The position numbers were made by a program, and so were the translations under genes. Below, piece by piece: positions 40,740 to 48,610 of a stretch of DNA of 64,000 nt (within the stretch, counting starts at the first letter, position 1; each line of letters opens with the position of its first letter). The notes under the pieces are model-generated. The model saw only the letters and a program-made list of their open reading frames with translations. It was not told the origin of the DNA and did not search any database. The stretch comes from an uncultured Dorea sp. (GTDB lineage Bacteria; Bacillota; Clostridia; Lachnospirales; Lachnospiraceae). The DNA lies in contig UQRE01000003.1 in assembly GCA_900543415.1 (NCBI GenBank), forward strand, positions 1 to 64,000. Direction: 5' to 3'.

Positions 40740-42108
40740 TTTTCTTTCCTCCATAAAATGTAATTTCCAAAACGTGTTTTGTTCTGTCTGTTATCTGATA
40801 TGTTTGATTCTGTCTGTATCCCACCACCCATAAAATATGGTGTCCGTCTGCCACAAGCCATATGTGGTCTCTTACTTCCTGTGGAATCTTCTCATTGACA
40901 AAATACTGCTTCAGCTTTTGCGTTCCCCCGGCTTCATTGATTGTAATATAATCTCCCGGCTGCCTGTGTCTGATTTCTACAGTATTGTTTATTATATCAT
41001 AATCAAACCACTTCGTGTATACTTTTTCCGGAAATGTTTCCTCTTCCGGGTGGTACTCAAACACTCGCATACGATATAGCTTTCCCGGCTCCTCTTCTTC
41101 TGCACAATGATTTTCTTCTGCTTCCGCAGAACCATTGCTGCTCGTCAACCTGATCCCTTCATAGCATCGCCGGGCGGTCATCCCATATGGAAGGTAAAGC
41201 ATTCTTCCCGTCTGCCGGTCAAACAATTCTGCCAGCGCCTCTATATGCACAGCCTGAAGATCCTTCTTCCTTCCCGCCATCCGGCATAATACAAGCTGAA
41301 GTACATAATTTCTCAACTCCTCCGGCACTTGCCTGTAAGCCTCTTCTTTAAGCATTACACCGCCTGAGACTTCCGATACACATTCCCCTGCATATCGTTC
41401 CACTTCTCTTTCCACATATGCTTTCACACCGGTCATTTCTTCCATTGTGCGCGCCATATGCTGTACACTCTCGCGGTTAATATACTGTTCCAGATAAGGC
41501 AGAATCTTCTGCCGGATTCGATTTCTCGTATAGCGGATGTCCAGATTGGTCTCATCTGTACAATAAGATATTCCCCGTTTTTCCAAGTATGATTCAATCT
41601 CTTTTCGATCCACGCACAAAAGCGGATGAATCCAAGGTCCATCTGCCGGGGCAATACCTGCAAGTCCTGCAAGCCCCGTCCCTCGGCACAGGTGAAAGAT
41701 CAGCGTCTCGACATTGTCGTTTCTATGATGTGCAAGCGCAATCTTCGTGCCTCCCCACAGTTCCATCTGTCGAAGAAAGGCGAATCTTCTTACTTCTCTT
41801 CCTGCTTCTTCCTCTGTCAATTTATGTTTTTCGGCATACTTCGGCACATCTTCCTTATATACAACAAGATCTACGCCCTGCTCTTTACATACCGTTTCTA
41901 CATACTCTTGATCCGAATCTGCATCCGCTCCTCGAATCTGGTGGTTTACATGTACTGCCCGAAGCTCAAACCCCAGTTCTTTTTGAAGTTCTAAGAGCAC
42001 AAAAAGCAGGCATATGGAATCCGCTCCTCCCGATACACCTGCTAATACCTTGTCTGTTTTCTCAATCATGTGCTGATCCTGCACATATTTTCTCACTTTT
42101 TGATCCAT
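40708..42108 (-). CDS. tilS: tRNA(Ile)-lysidine synthetase TilS
   Basis: Modifies C34 of tRNA-Ile(CAU) to lysidine using ATP and lysine. 466 residues: PP-loop SGGADS (about 25-30), HVNHQIRGADADSD, ALAHHRNDNVET, RTGLAGLAGI-type loop, and a C-terminal substrate domain with HRQPGDYITI. AAGGG six bases before ATG. Head of the operon tilS-hpt-ftsH-GH13-mtnN. Confidence 0.96.
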   Translation of the reverse strand: MDQKVRKYVQDQHMIEKTDKVLAGVSGGADSICLLFVLLELQKELGFELRAVHVNHQIRGADADSDQEYVETVCKEQGVDLVVYKEDVPKYAEKHKLTEEEAGREVRRFAFLRQMELWGGTKIALAHHRNDNVETLIFHLCRGTGLAGLAGIAPADGPWIHPLLCVDRKEIESYLEKRGISYCTDETNLDIRYTRNRIRQKILPYLEQYINRESVQHMARTMEEMTGVKAYVEREVERYAGECVSEVSGGVMLKEEAYRQVPEELRNYVLQLVLCRMAGRKKDLQAVHIEALAELFDRQTGRMLYLPYGMTARRCYEGIRLTSSNGSAEAEENHCAEEEEPGKLYRMRVFEYHPEEETFPEKVYTKWFDYDIINNTVEIRHRQPGDYITINEAGGTQKLKQYFVNEKIPQEVRDHIWLVADGHHILWVVGYRQNQTYQITDRTKHVLEITFYGGKKNGRDSESNDS

Positions 42109-42253
42109 ATATATCCCTTAAAATTCTACATTTCTGTCATGGAAGGCGCAAACGCCCCGTCAAACGGTTTCGCGCTTCCGCCTGCCAGCGCATCTTAATC
42201 TGATTCTAAGACACTCTAAATATATATAATCTGGCTCAAAAAAGCAAGGACTC

Positions 42254-43657
42254 TTACAATTTCCAAATTCCCGCAGTCACGATCGTCATATCATCGGCAG
42301 GATTTTCTCCGCTTTGCTCCAACACCTTTCCGAGAAGATAATGCGCCAGTTCTTTCGGGTTCACAATATCGGTTCCTTCGATGAATGCACACATCAGAGT
42401 ATCCTGTTCTCCGGCAGGAAGTGCATCCATCACTCCATCGGTCACCATGATCACATAGTCCCCGGAAGAGAGCACACGCGTATCCGTCTGGATCTCAATA
42501 TCCTGCAGCACTCCGATGGGAAGTGTTGTGGAACTTATCTTTTCCACCTTCCCATTTTGCTTCACAAACGTGGCAGACGCTCCGGCTTTTACAAATTCGC
42601 ACTCTCCCGTATACAGATCAAAGATCGCCGCATCTATCGTAGAAAACCGGACATCTTCCCTTCCAATGACTAATGCCGTATTCATCATCTGAATTGCCAT
42701 TTTCACCGGGAATCCAGCCTCCAGAAGCTCCTCCAGCATTTCCACTACCATTGTGCTTTCCTTGAATGCTTCCTCTCCGGAGCCCATACCATCGGACAAT
42801 GCTACCCCTTTTTTCCCTCCCGGAAGATCCGTCATAAGAAACGTATCTCCTGAAATCTTATCACAATCTTTTCCAATTCTTGCCACTCCCTGAAGCGTAT
42901 GATATCTTGCGCCCTCCACGCATGCCACGGTACTGTAATCCTCCCCCAGGATCGGGCGCTCTCCCTGCTGCGGCATCATCACCCTTCCGACACATTTGCC
43001 CACCTCTGCCGCCAGTTCTTTCGTCACAATGCAATGCCCCTTCATTGCCTTCACAGTCAAATGGATCTCATACTTTCCCTGCGGTGTAAGGTAAAATACG
43101 GAAGACATCATTTTAACGCCGTGCTTTTTTAAATGATTTTTCAACTTCTTTTCCAAATGATCGTCCTCAAAAATACCCGCATCCAGTTCTCTTGTCGTAT
43201 ACTGGATCATTTTTGCAAAGCTTTTCATCTGACCGGCATAACCTTCCCGGTTCTTCACTATTTTATTATTCCAGAGCATCACTTGCTTAGCGCTTTCATA
43301 GCGCTCCAAAGTCTCCCGCAAGAACCTCGGTGCTCTCAGACACTGCTTCTGCATTTTCCGTTTTAACTCTACATTAATCTCCGCCCCATACTCTTCTACT
43401 GTACACAACACATCGCACATCATCTGGTACGCTGCAAGCCGCTCTGCTGCCAGACAGATTCCTTTTTTTTCACAGCCCTCACACACACTTCCGGTCACAT
43501 CCCGAAACATATTTTCAAGCTCTTCTTCTGACAAAGCGCCTTTATATCCTTCCAGTGTAAAAAATGTTTTTGACAGATGGATCAGCGAATCCGCAAACTT
43601 GTCCATCTGCATCACATACGGATTCAAAAAAACCCCTTTTTCTTTTACTTTGTCCAT
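42254..43657 (-). CDS. spoIIE: Short, soluble SpoIIE-family PP2C phosphatase
   Basis: In Bacillus SpoIIE dephosphorylates SpoIIAA to activate sigma-F. This 467-residue protein keeps the regulatory region with the cysteine group CEGCEKKGIC (around residue 52) and the full PP2C domain (ALSDGMGSGEEAF, VMVTDGVMDA-like and NPADDMTIV motifs), but lacks the ten-helix membrane domain of the roughly 820-residue B. subtilis protein. The ATG at 43657 has GGGGAG upstream; the region before it contains no membrane-coding sequence. Position upstream of tilS matches Bacillus synteny, so this is probably the main copy. Confidence 0.85.
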   Translation of the reverse strand: MDKVKEKGVFLNPYVMQMDKFADSLIHLSKTFFTLEGYKGALSEEELENMFRDVTGSVCEGCEKKGICLAAERLAAYQMMCDVLCTVEEYGAEINVELKRKMQKQCLRAPRFLRETLERYESAKQVMLWNNKIVKNREGYAGQMKSFAKMIQYTTRELDAGIFEDDHLEKKLKNHLKKHGVKMMSSVFYLTPQGKYEIHLTVKAMKGHCIVTKELAAEVGKCVGRVMMPQQGERPILGEDYSTVACVEGARYHTLQGVARIGKDCDKISGDTFLMTDLPGGKKGVALSDGMGSGEEAFKESTMVVEMLEELLEAGFPVKMAIQMMNTALVIGREDVRFSTIDAAIFDLYTGECEFVKAGASATFVKQNGKVEKISSTTLPIGVLQDIEIQTDTRVLSSGDYVIMVTDGVMDALPAGEQDTLMCAFIEGTDIVNPKELAHYLLGKVLEQSGENPADDMTIVTAGIWKL

Positions 43658-43714
43658 GACGGTCTCCCCTTTATTCTGTTTTTCTACCATGTCAGATAGA
43701 AACCAAATGTCCGA

Positions 43715-43752
43715 TAATAATAAAAAGCTTTAGGATCTTCATCCTAAAGCTT
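43715..43752 (-). terminator. Terminator after divIC
   Basis: AAGCTTTAGGAT / ATCCTAAAGCTT (43725-43752) with loop CTTC; on the - strand TTTTTATTATT follows. It ends the operon that includes yabP, yabQ and divIC. Confidence 0.9.
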
Positions 43753-43777
43753 GTCATCTGTACATTTTAATATTCAA

Positions 43778-44101
43778 TTATTTCCCTTTGAATATGATTT
43801 CATTTTCATGCACCAGTCCTAATTTTTCTCTGGCAACTTCCTCCACATATTCGTCTGTATTTACATAGCTCTCCAGATCGTCAATCTCGGCAGCGCGTTC
43901 TTCTTCCTCTTTCAACTGCTCTTCAAGTTCTGTTTCCTGCGCCCGGTAAGCTTTTTCTTTCGCACGCAAGGTCATTGCATTGACAGAAACTACGGCAATC
44001 AGCAGTACAATAACGGCACTGATCGCAAGCACGCTTCTCTTATGTGTCTGTAAATAACTCTTATTACGCCTTCCACGGCTTCTCTTTTTCGTCTTACTCA
44101 T
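43778..44101 (-). CDS. divIC: Septum formation initiator DivIC/FtsL-like protein
   Basis: Small bitopic division protein of about 107 residues: basic cytoplasmic N-terminus (KTKKRSRGRRNK), one membrane helix (about 22-44), and an extracellular coiled coil (45-85) ending in the DEYVEEVAREKLGLVHENEIIF motif typical of DivIC/FtsB. The ATG at 44101 is preceded by AAGGGTGAG. Follows yabQ, as in Bacillus. Confidence 0.92.
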   Translation of the reverse strand: MSKTKKRSRGRRNKSYLQTHKRSVLAISAVIVLLIAVVSVNAMTLRAKEKAYRAQETELEEQLKEEEERAAEIDDLESYVNTDEYVEEVAREKLGLVHENEIIFKGK

Positions 44102-44148
44102 AATTATATACTCACCCTTACATCCGTCCCCAACGGATTTCAATCTTA

Positions 44149-44514
44149 CTAATTATGATATCTTTTTTTATTTTTTTTCGCAAGAAAACGAAAAGATTTT
44201 TTTTGATTTCGGGTGTAGATTTTTTTGTACACATTTTCAGCTTTCCACAGAGCAAACGAAGAAATAACCGCCCCAAACACAACACCTAGTACGAAATGCC
44301 ACCTGATACTTCCAGAAGTTGTATGGTAAATTTGCACAAACAAAAACAGCGCCGAGAAGATCCAGAACAAAAAATCCTCTATTTCTATTGCCAGAAGGCT
44401 ATGGCGCACAATCTGCCTGACACAGTGCAGAAATCGATAGGACAGCCTGACAATCCCTCCGGAAACCACTGCCAGTAAAAAGATAATGAGTTCTTCTTTT
44501 ACTTCCATCATCAT
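44149..44514 (-). CDS. yabQ: Spore cortex protein YabQ
   Basis: A 121-residue membrane protein with three hydrophobic segments (about 8-28, 46-66, 75-92) and a basic tail. It matches YabQ by the ELIIFLLAVVSGGIVRLSYRFLHCVRQIVRH start and its place between yabP and divIC. In B. subtilis YabQ is needed for cortex formation. It starts two bases after yabP ends. Confidence 0.9.
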   Translation of the reverse strand: MMMEVKEELIIFLLAVVSGGIVRLSYRFLHCVRQIVRHSLLAIEIEDFLFWIFSALFLFVQIYHTTSGSIRWHFVLGVVFGAVISSFALWKAENVYKKIYTRNQKKSFRFLAKKNKKRYHN

Positions 44515-44516
44515 GC

Positions 44517-44801
44517 TTAACGAAACAGTTTAGAGAATAGATTTTCTCCCTGCTTTGCCCCCGTATGTACTTCCGAATAAGAGACACTGTCAATATTTCC
44601 GGACAGATCAACCTCTCCCTTTTCAAGGCTCAAACGGTTTACGTGAAGATCCGTCCCTTTTACCATCATCATCCCCTGCTGCGTTTCCAGCAAAATCTCA
44701 TTAAGATCAAAGGAGAGCACGTCTATGACCCCGGTCACCAGACTCGTTTTTCGGTTATTTACGACCAGTTTATGATTTTTCTGTGTCGTTCTCTCTTCCA
44801 T
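44517..44801 (-). CDS. yabP: Sporulation protein YabP
   Basis: A 94-residue beta-rich protein of the YabP family: HKLVVNNRKTSLVTGVIDVLSFDLNEILLET and a central GMMMVKGTDLHVNRLSLEKGEVDLSG. Sigma-E dependent in B. subtilis. The gene lies 48 bases after rqcP. No clear separate sporulation promoter seen. Confidence 0.93.
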   Translation of the reverse strand: MEERTTQKNHKLVVNNRKTSLVTGVIDVLSFDLNEILLETQQGMMMVKGTDLHVNRLSLEKGEVDLSGNIDSVSYSEVHTGAKQGENLFSKLFR

Positions 44802-44849
44802 GCAATCACAACCTTTCTTAATAATTATATGAAAGGCCTCGTGATTCTA

Positions 44850-45089
44850 TTACAAATATCTGAACAAGTCTTTTGCTTCTTCTTTTTTCGTTGTATCCTG
44901 AAGATCAAGCACTTCCACCTTCACGGTCTTTGTGCCGAATTGAATTTCGATCACATCGCCGACCTTTACTTTTACAGATGCTTTTGCCACATTTCCATTG
45001 ACAAGAACACGCCCTGCATCACACGCTTCATTTGCCACGGTCCGCCTCTTGATCAGGCGGGATACTTTTAAAAATTTATCCAGTCTCAT
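44850..45089 (-). CDS. rqcP: Ribosome quality-control factor RqcP (YabO), S4 domain
   Basis: A 79-residue S4-domain protein: MRLDKFLKVSRLIKRRTVANEACDAGRVLVNG is the RNA-binding fold. In Bacillus RqcP works with RqcH to add alanine tails to stalled chains on the 50S subunit. A terminator separates it from hup upstream; readthrough or an internal promoter would then drive rqcP-yabP-yabQ-divIC. Confidence 0.93.
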   Translation of the reverse strand: MRLDKFLKVSRLIKRRTVANEACDAGRVLVNGNVAKASVKVKVGDVIEIQFGTKTVKVEVLDLQDTTKKEEAKDLFRYL

Positions 45090-45104
45090 TAAAATTTCTC
45101 CTTA

Positions 45105-45142
45105 ATATAAAAGTAGAGAACCTGCAAGAAAGGCTCTCTACT
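45105..45142 (-). terminator. Terminator after hup
   Basis: AGTAGAGA-gcc / ggt-TCTCTACT (45112-45142) followed on the - strand by TTTTATA. It lies 22 bases past the HU gene and may let a fraction of transcripts continue into rqcP. Confidence 0.8.
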
Positions 45143-45164
45143 ATCATCTTCTTATTCGTTCGAC

Positions 45165-45440
45165 TTATGCGTTTACAGCATCTTTTAATGCTTTACCAGC
45201 TTTAAATCTTGGAGCTTTGCAAGCCTCGATCTTCATTGTCTTACCTGTCTGAGGATTTCTTCCCTCTCTTGCAGCTCTCTTACTTACTTCAAAAGTTCCG
45301 AAACCAACTAACTGGATCTTCTCTTCTTTCTTAAGCTCTGCTGTTACTACATCAACAAAAGCTTTTAATGCCTTTTCAGAGTCTTTCTTAGATAATTCTG
45401 CTTTCTCAGCAATAGCTGCAACTAATTCTGTTTTGTTCAT
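45165..45440 (-). CDS. hup: HU-family DNA-binding protein
   Basis: A 91-residue nucleoid protein: MNKTELVAAIAEKAELSKKDSEKAL start, GFGTFEVSKRAAREGRNPQTGKTM DNA arm with the intercalating proline, and FKAGKALKDAV end. AGGAGGAAATTATCC precedes ATG. It has a strong own promoter (45531-45559) and a leader of about 88 bases. Confidence 0.97.
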   Translation of the reverse strand: MNKTELVAAIAEKAELSKKDSEKALKAFVDVVTAELKKEEKIQLVGFGTFEVSKRAAREGRNPQTGKTMKIEACKAPRFKAGKALKDAVNA

Positions 45441-45530
45441 GGATAATTTCCTCCTCTTGTTTGACTATAGAACTTTATATTATATCCATCGGATATCGGA
45501 CATGTTCTCTTTCTTTCGCCCTTAGTTATT

Positions 45531-45559
45531 GTTATACCTTTTTTCCCTATATTTGTCAA
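45531..45559 (-). promoter_or_regulatory. Promoter of hup
   Basis: TTGACA (45554-45559), 17-base spacer, TATAAC (45531-45536) on the - strand. Confidence 0.8.
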
Positions 45560-45636
45560 GGTACTTTTCTTACAAACGCCCTGTTTTCAAGGCTTTTCAC
45601 AGATTTTTTATCCTTCGGATTCTGCATTCTGACATT

Positions 45637-46638
45637 TTACAGGCGAAAATCAAACACGGTCTCCAAAAATCTTTTCTTCTCTCCCGTCTGTCTGATCGAA
45701 AGCTTTAATTTCTCAATACTTTTCGAAGAAATCCACGCCTTATTTGTATGGTAATAGGCACTTGCCGTTTTCCAGAATTTTTCCGGATAGACAAGCCGAA
45801 GCTTCATATATTCTATCTCCGCTCCGGTCAGAGGTCGAATTGCCGAATAAGCATTAAGCATATTATCTCCGAGACGTTCCTTCCACCCGTGCTTTTCCAT
45901 TACCTTCCTGAGAAAATAATACAGATCTTCTACTTGAATATCCCTCTTGAACTTATCAAAATTCGTAGTCGCCTCTATCTGCGAATATGTCCCTTCCGTC
46001 TGCATCAGTACGTTATGATAATTATATTCCCCGTGAGTCACACAATATTCTTCCATACTTTTCTCGTAGAGCGCTTCATACCCGGATGTCTCCAGCATCG
46101 CTTCTGCCGCATCCGCCCATTGATACATCTGATCAAAGCATTTCAGAAAAGCATATTCAAACTCCCCTTTCGGCGTTTGATCTCGTATGAACCTGCGCAC
46201 TTTTTTCAGTTCACGGTCATGTCGCAGATACAATTGCCGCAAGGGCTCCGCTACCGCCACATCACCGGACATCTCCCGTCTCATAACTCCGTGGAGCTTC
46301 GCCAGATTCCCCGCAGCTTCCAATATATCTGCCGTTCTTCTGACGTCACACTCCCATCCCGAAAACCACCGTTTTACAATATATCGGCTTCCGTCCTCGG
46401 TACGGGAGATATACTCGTCTTCTTTATTTAAAATAATAGAATCCACATGATCATATCCCTGTTCCTTAAGATGCTCATACAATTCACACAATGCCGAAAG
46501 TCGGCTCTCGGACATCTGCACCTCTTTTAAAAGGAACACCCCCTGCTTCGCATCACATAATATAGCTCCCCTTGTTTTACGGGTACTGTTTACTTCTAAA
46601 TTATATTGTTCTAATATACTTTGTTCATAATCCTGCAT
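45637..46638 (-). CDS. CotS-family spore coat protein (kinase-like)
   Basis: A 333-residue protein of the aminoglycoside-phosphotransferase-like CotS/YutH group. The kinase catalytic loop appears as VTHGEYNYHNVLM, with Glu where active relatives have Asp, and the DFG-like metal site is replaced by TTNFDKF. KRWFSGWECDV is a family landmark. It may therefore bind nucleotide without full kinase chemistry; coat localisation is inferred from the family. AGGGG nine bases before ATG forms part of the arm of a hairpin. Confidence 0.82.
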   Translation of the reverse strand: MQDYEQSILEQYNLEVNSTRKTRGAILCDAKQGVFLLKEVQMSESRLSALCELYEHLKEQGYDHVDSIILNKEDEYISRTEDGSRYIVKRWFSGWECDVRRTADILEAAGNLAKLHGVMRREMSGDVAVAEPLRQLYLRHDRELKKVRRFIRDQTPKGEFEYAFLKCFDQMYQWADAAEAMLETSGYEALYEKSMEEYCVTHGEYNYHNVLMQTEGTYSQIEATTNFDKFKRDIQVEDLYYFLRKVMEKHGWKERLGDNMLNAYSAIRPLTGAEIEYMKLRLVYPEKFWKTASAYYHTNKAWISSKSIEKLKLSIRQTGEKKRFLETVFDFRL

Positions 46639-46649
46639 ACTTTCAATCC

Positions 46650-46692
46650 CCTGTACTTACATATTCTCTCTAACAATATGTAAGCACAGGAG
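46650..46692 (-). other. Inverted repeat in front of the CotS-like gene
   Basis: CTGT-a-CTTACATATT pairs with AATATGTAAG-c-ACAG around a nine-base loop. There is no T-run, and one arm abuts the ribosome site of the CotS-like gene, so a control element or overlapping cca 3' end is more likely than a simple terminator. Confidence 0.5.
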
Positions 46693-46726
46693 AAATTATG
46701 CGTCACGCGTATGCTTGATGCGATCA

Positions 46727-48052
46727 TCATAACCTTCCAAGCAATTCTTCTTTCGTATTTAATTCCGGTTCTTCCAGTACCAGTTCCAGAAATTCATTCA
46801 GCTTCTTCCCGATCTCTTTGCCCGGCTTCATTCCGGCAGCAATCAGATCACTTCCATTTACCGCAAGCATTCCAAGTGACACGCATTGCCCAGCCTCTGT
46901 AATCTGCTCATACAAGCGTGTAACCTCTTGAATATTTGCCAGCTTTTCCTCTCTCTGGTACATGCTCTGTGCCAATGTGTCAGCCCGACGGACTTCCAGA
47001 TAACAGGAAAACAATTCTGTCCCGATCTTCGCCATCGCCCGGCGGACATTCTTCTCTTTTGCCGGCATACGGTAATCATGATAGTATACGAGATGGGATA
47101 CCTTTCGAAGCGTATCATTATCAAACTTCAGTCTCTTAAGCACCGTTTTGGTAATCTCCTGGCTTTTAAAAGCATGATTTTTGAAATGTGCCACACCGTC
47201 CTCATCTACCGTCTTAAGCGCCGGTTTTCCCATATCGTGGAACAACATGGTAAGCCGGAGTACTTTATCACTGCGTACATTCTGCATGGCGTGCAATGTA
47301 TGCTCTCCCACGTTATACATGTGGTGGGGAGTCTCCTGCTCCGTCTTCATAAGTTCATCAAATTCCGGCAGGAACTGCGCTGTAATACCAAGTTCATACG
47401 CAGTCCGAAGAAGCTCCGGACGATCAGACACCAGCATCTTAATAAGCTCCACCTGTATTCGCTCGGCGCTGATATTCTGAAGCGTAGGCGCAAGCGACTT
47501 CATACCTTCTTTCGTCTCCTCGCCAATGGCAAAACCAAGCTGCGCGGCAAATCTGACACCTCTTAAAATCCGAAGAGCATCCTCAGAAAATCGTTCTTTT
47601 GCGTTCCCCACACACCGGATAACCTTCTTTTCTAAATCTTCAAGACCTCCGAAGATATCTACCAGCCCATCCTTTTCATTATATGCCATAGCGTTAATCG
47701 TAAAATCTCTGCGAAGAAGATCGTCTCTTAAGTTTCTGGTAAATGTTACCTCGGAAGGATGTCTGCTGTCTTCATATTTTCCATCAATACGGTAAGTCGT
47801 AACTTCAAAACCTTCCTGTTCTAAAAGCACAGTCACTGTTCCGTGCTCAATCCCTGTATCAAAAGTCTTTCGAAACAGCGCCTTCGTCTCTTCCGGCATA
47901 GCGGACGTGGTAATGTCCCAGTCCTCCGGCTCTCTTCCCAGAATCGAATCTCGCACGCAGCCTCCTACAGCGTAGGCTTCAAAGCCATGTTCCTGTAACG
48001 TTTTTATAATTGTATGAACCTTTGGGGGTAGTTGAATCTTAATCATGCTCAC
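46727..48052 (-). CDS. cca: CCA tRNA nucleotidyltransferase with HD domain
   Basis: Adds or repairs the CCA tail of tRNAs. 441 residues: AVGGCVRDSILGREPEDWDITTSA head with the catalytic DxD, RRDFTINAMAYN, the neck/body helices, and an HD domain (MLFHDMGKP about residue 240). The GTG at 48052 has GGAGG seven bases upstream and forms a GTGA overlap with the end of the decayed Rpn-like frame, meaning its ribosome site lies in that remnant. Needed here because the tRNA-Lys gene does not encode CCA. Confidence 0.95.
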   Translation of the reverse strand: MSMIKIQLPPKVHTIIKTLQEHGFEAYAVGGCVRDSILGREPEDWDITTSAMPEETKALFRKTFDTGIEHGTVTVLLEQEGFEVTTYRIDGKYEDSRHPSEVTFTRNLRDDLLRRDFTINAMAYNEKDGLVDIFGGLEDLEKKVIRCVGNAKERFSEDALRILRGVRFAAQLGFAIGEETKEGMKSLAPTLQNISAERIQVELIKMLVSDRPELLRTAYELGITAQFLPEFDELMKTEQETPHHMYNVGEHTLHAMQNVRSDKVLRLTMLFHDMGKPALKTVDEDGVAHFKNHAFKSQEITKTVLKRLKFDNDTLRKVSHLVYYHDYRMPAKEKNVRRAMAKIGTELFSCYLEVRRADTLAQSMYQREEKLANIQEVTRLYEQITEAGQCVSLGMLAVNGSDLIAAGMKPGKEIGKKLNEFLELVLEEPELNTKEELLGRL

Positions 48053-48460
48053 AGAAGTTCCTCCATCAGTTTCTTCTGATATTCCGGCTCCGTTGCCGCC
48101 TTAATAATATCCGCTGTCCGGTTCTGTTCTGCCAGAAGCTTATTCAGAGCGTTAATGCGCTGAGCTGCTTTTTCCGCTGCTTTTTCTGCTGCTTTTTCTA
48201 CATCTTCCGCAAATAACTCATGGAATGCCTCACACATATATCTTTCCTCCTCCATCTTCTCCTTATTTGCACGAACGATCAGATCCATAACTGCCTGATA
48301 ATATCGGGATGATTTTCTTTCTTCATACCGTCTTACCAGTTCGTTGATTTCTTCTCTGCCCTCCAGATCTCGTTCTTTCAGTATAATACAACTACATATT
48401 TTCGTGCAACTAAAATTGGATTTGCCGAAAGCTGATAAAAACCAGTTCGGAAGCCGCTTG
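48049..48460 (-). pseudogene. Second Rpn-like (PD-(D/E)XK) remnant
   Basis: An open frame without a start codon until MDLIVRANKEKMEEERYM at 48288 runs back to about 48460 (reads ...RDLEGREEINELVRRYEERKSS...). The C-terminal AEKAAEKAAQR... and KAATEPEYQKKLMEELL fit the tail of Rpn-type proteins; the nuclease core is absent. A 79-residue product starting at 48288 could still be made. Its last bases carry the cca ribosome site. Confidence 0.55.
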
Positions 48461-48555
48461 GCTCATCATTGATAATTCATAGAAGCAAGAATTACTTCTA
48501 AGAATTTTATGTATGATCACTATAATAAATCAAACTCTGAAAGTCAAGTCACATT

Positions 48556-48591
48556 TAGAAAAAAACGGAGCGACCGCAATCGGTCACTCCG
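48556..48591 (-). terminator. Terminator of proS
   Basis: CGGAG-c-GACCG / CGGTC-a-CTCCG with loop CAAT and a - strand T-run (TTTTTTT). It lies 20 bases past the proS stop codon. Confidence 0.9.
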
Positions 48592-48610
48592 CCATATGCT
48601 AACATAAATC

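Noticed and set aside
42109..42253. GC-richer interval between spoIIE and tilS, checked for a tRNA or riboswitch
   Set aside because: Short inverted repeats such as GGCG...CGCC are present, but no cloverleaf or known aptamer could be drawn.
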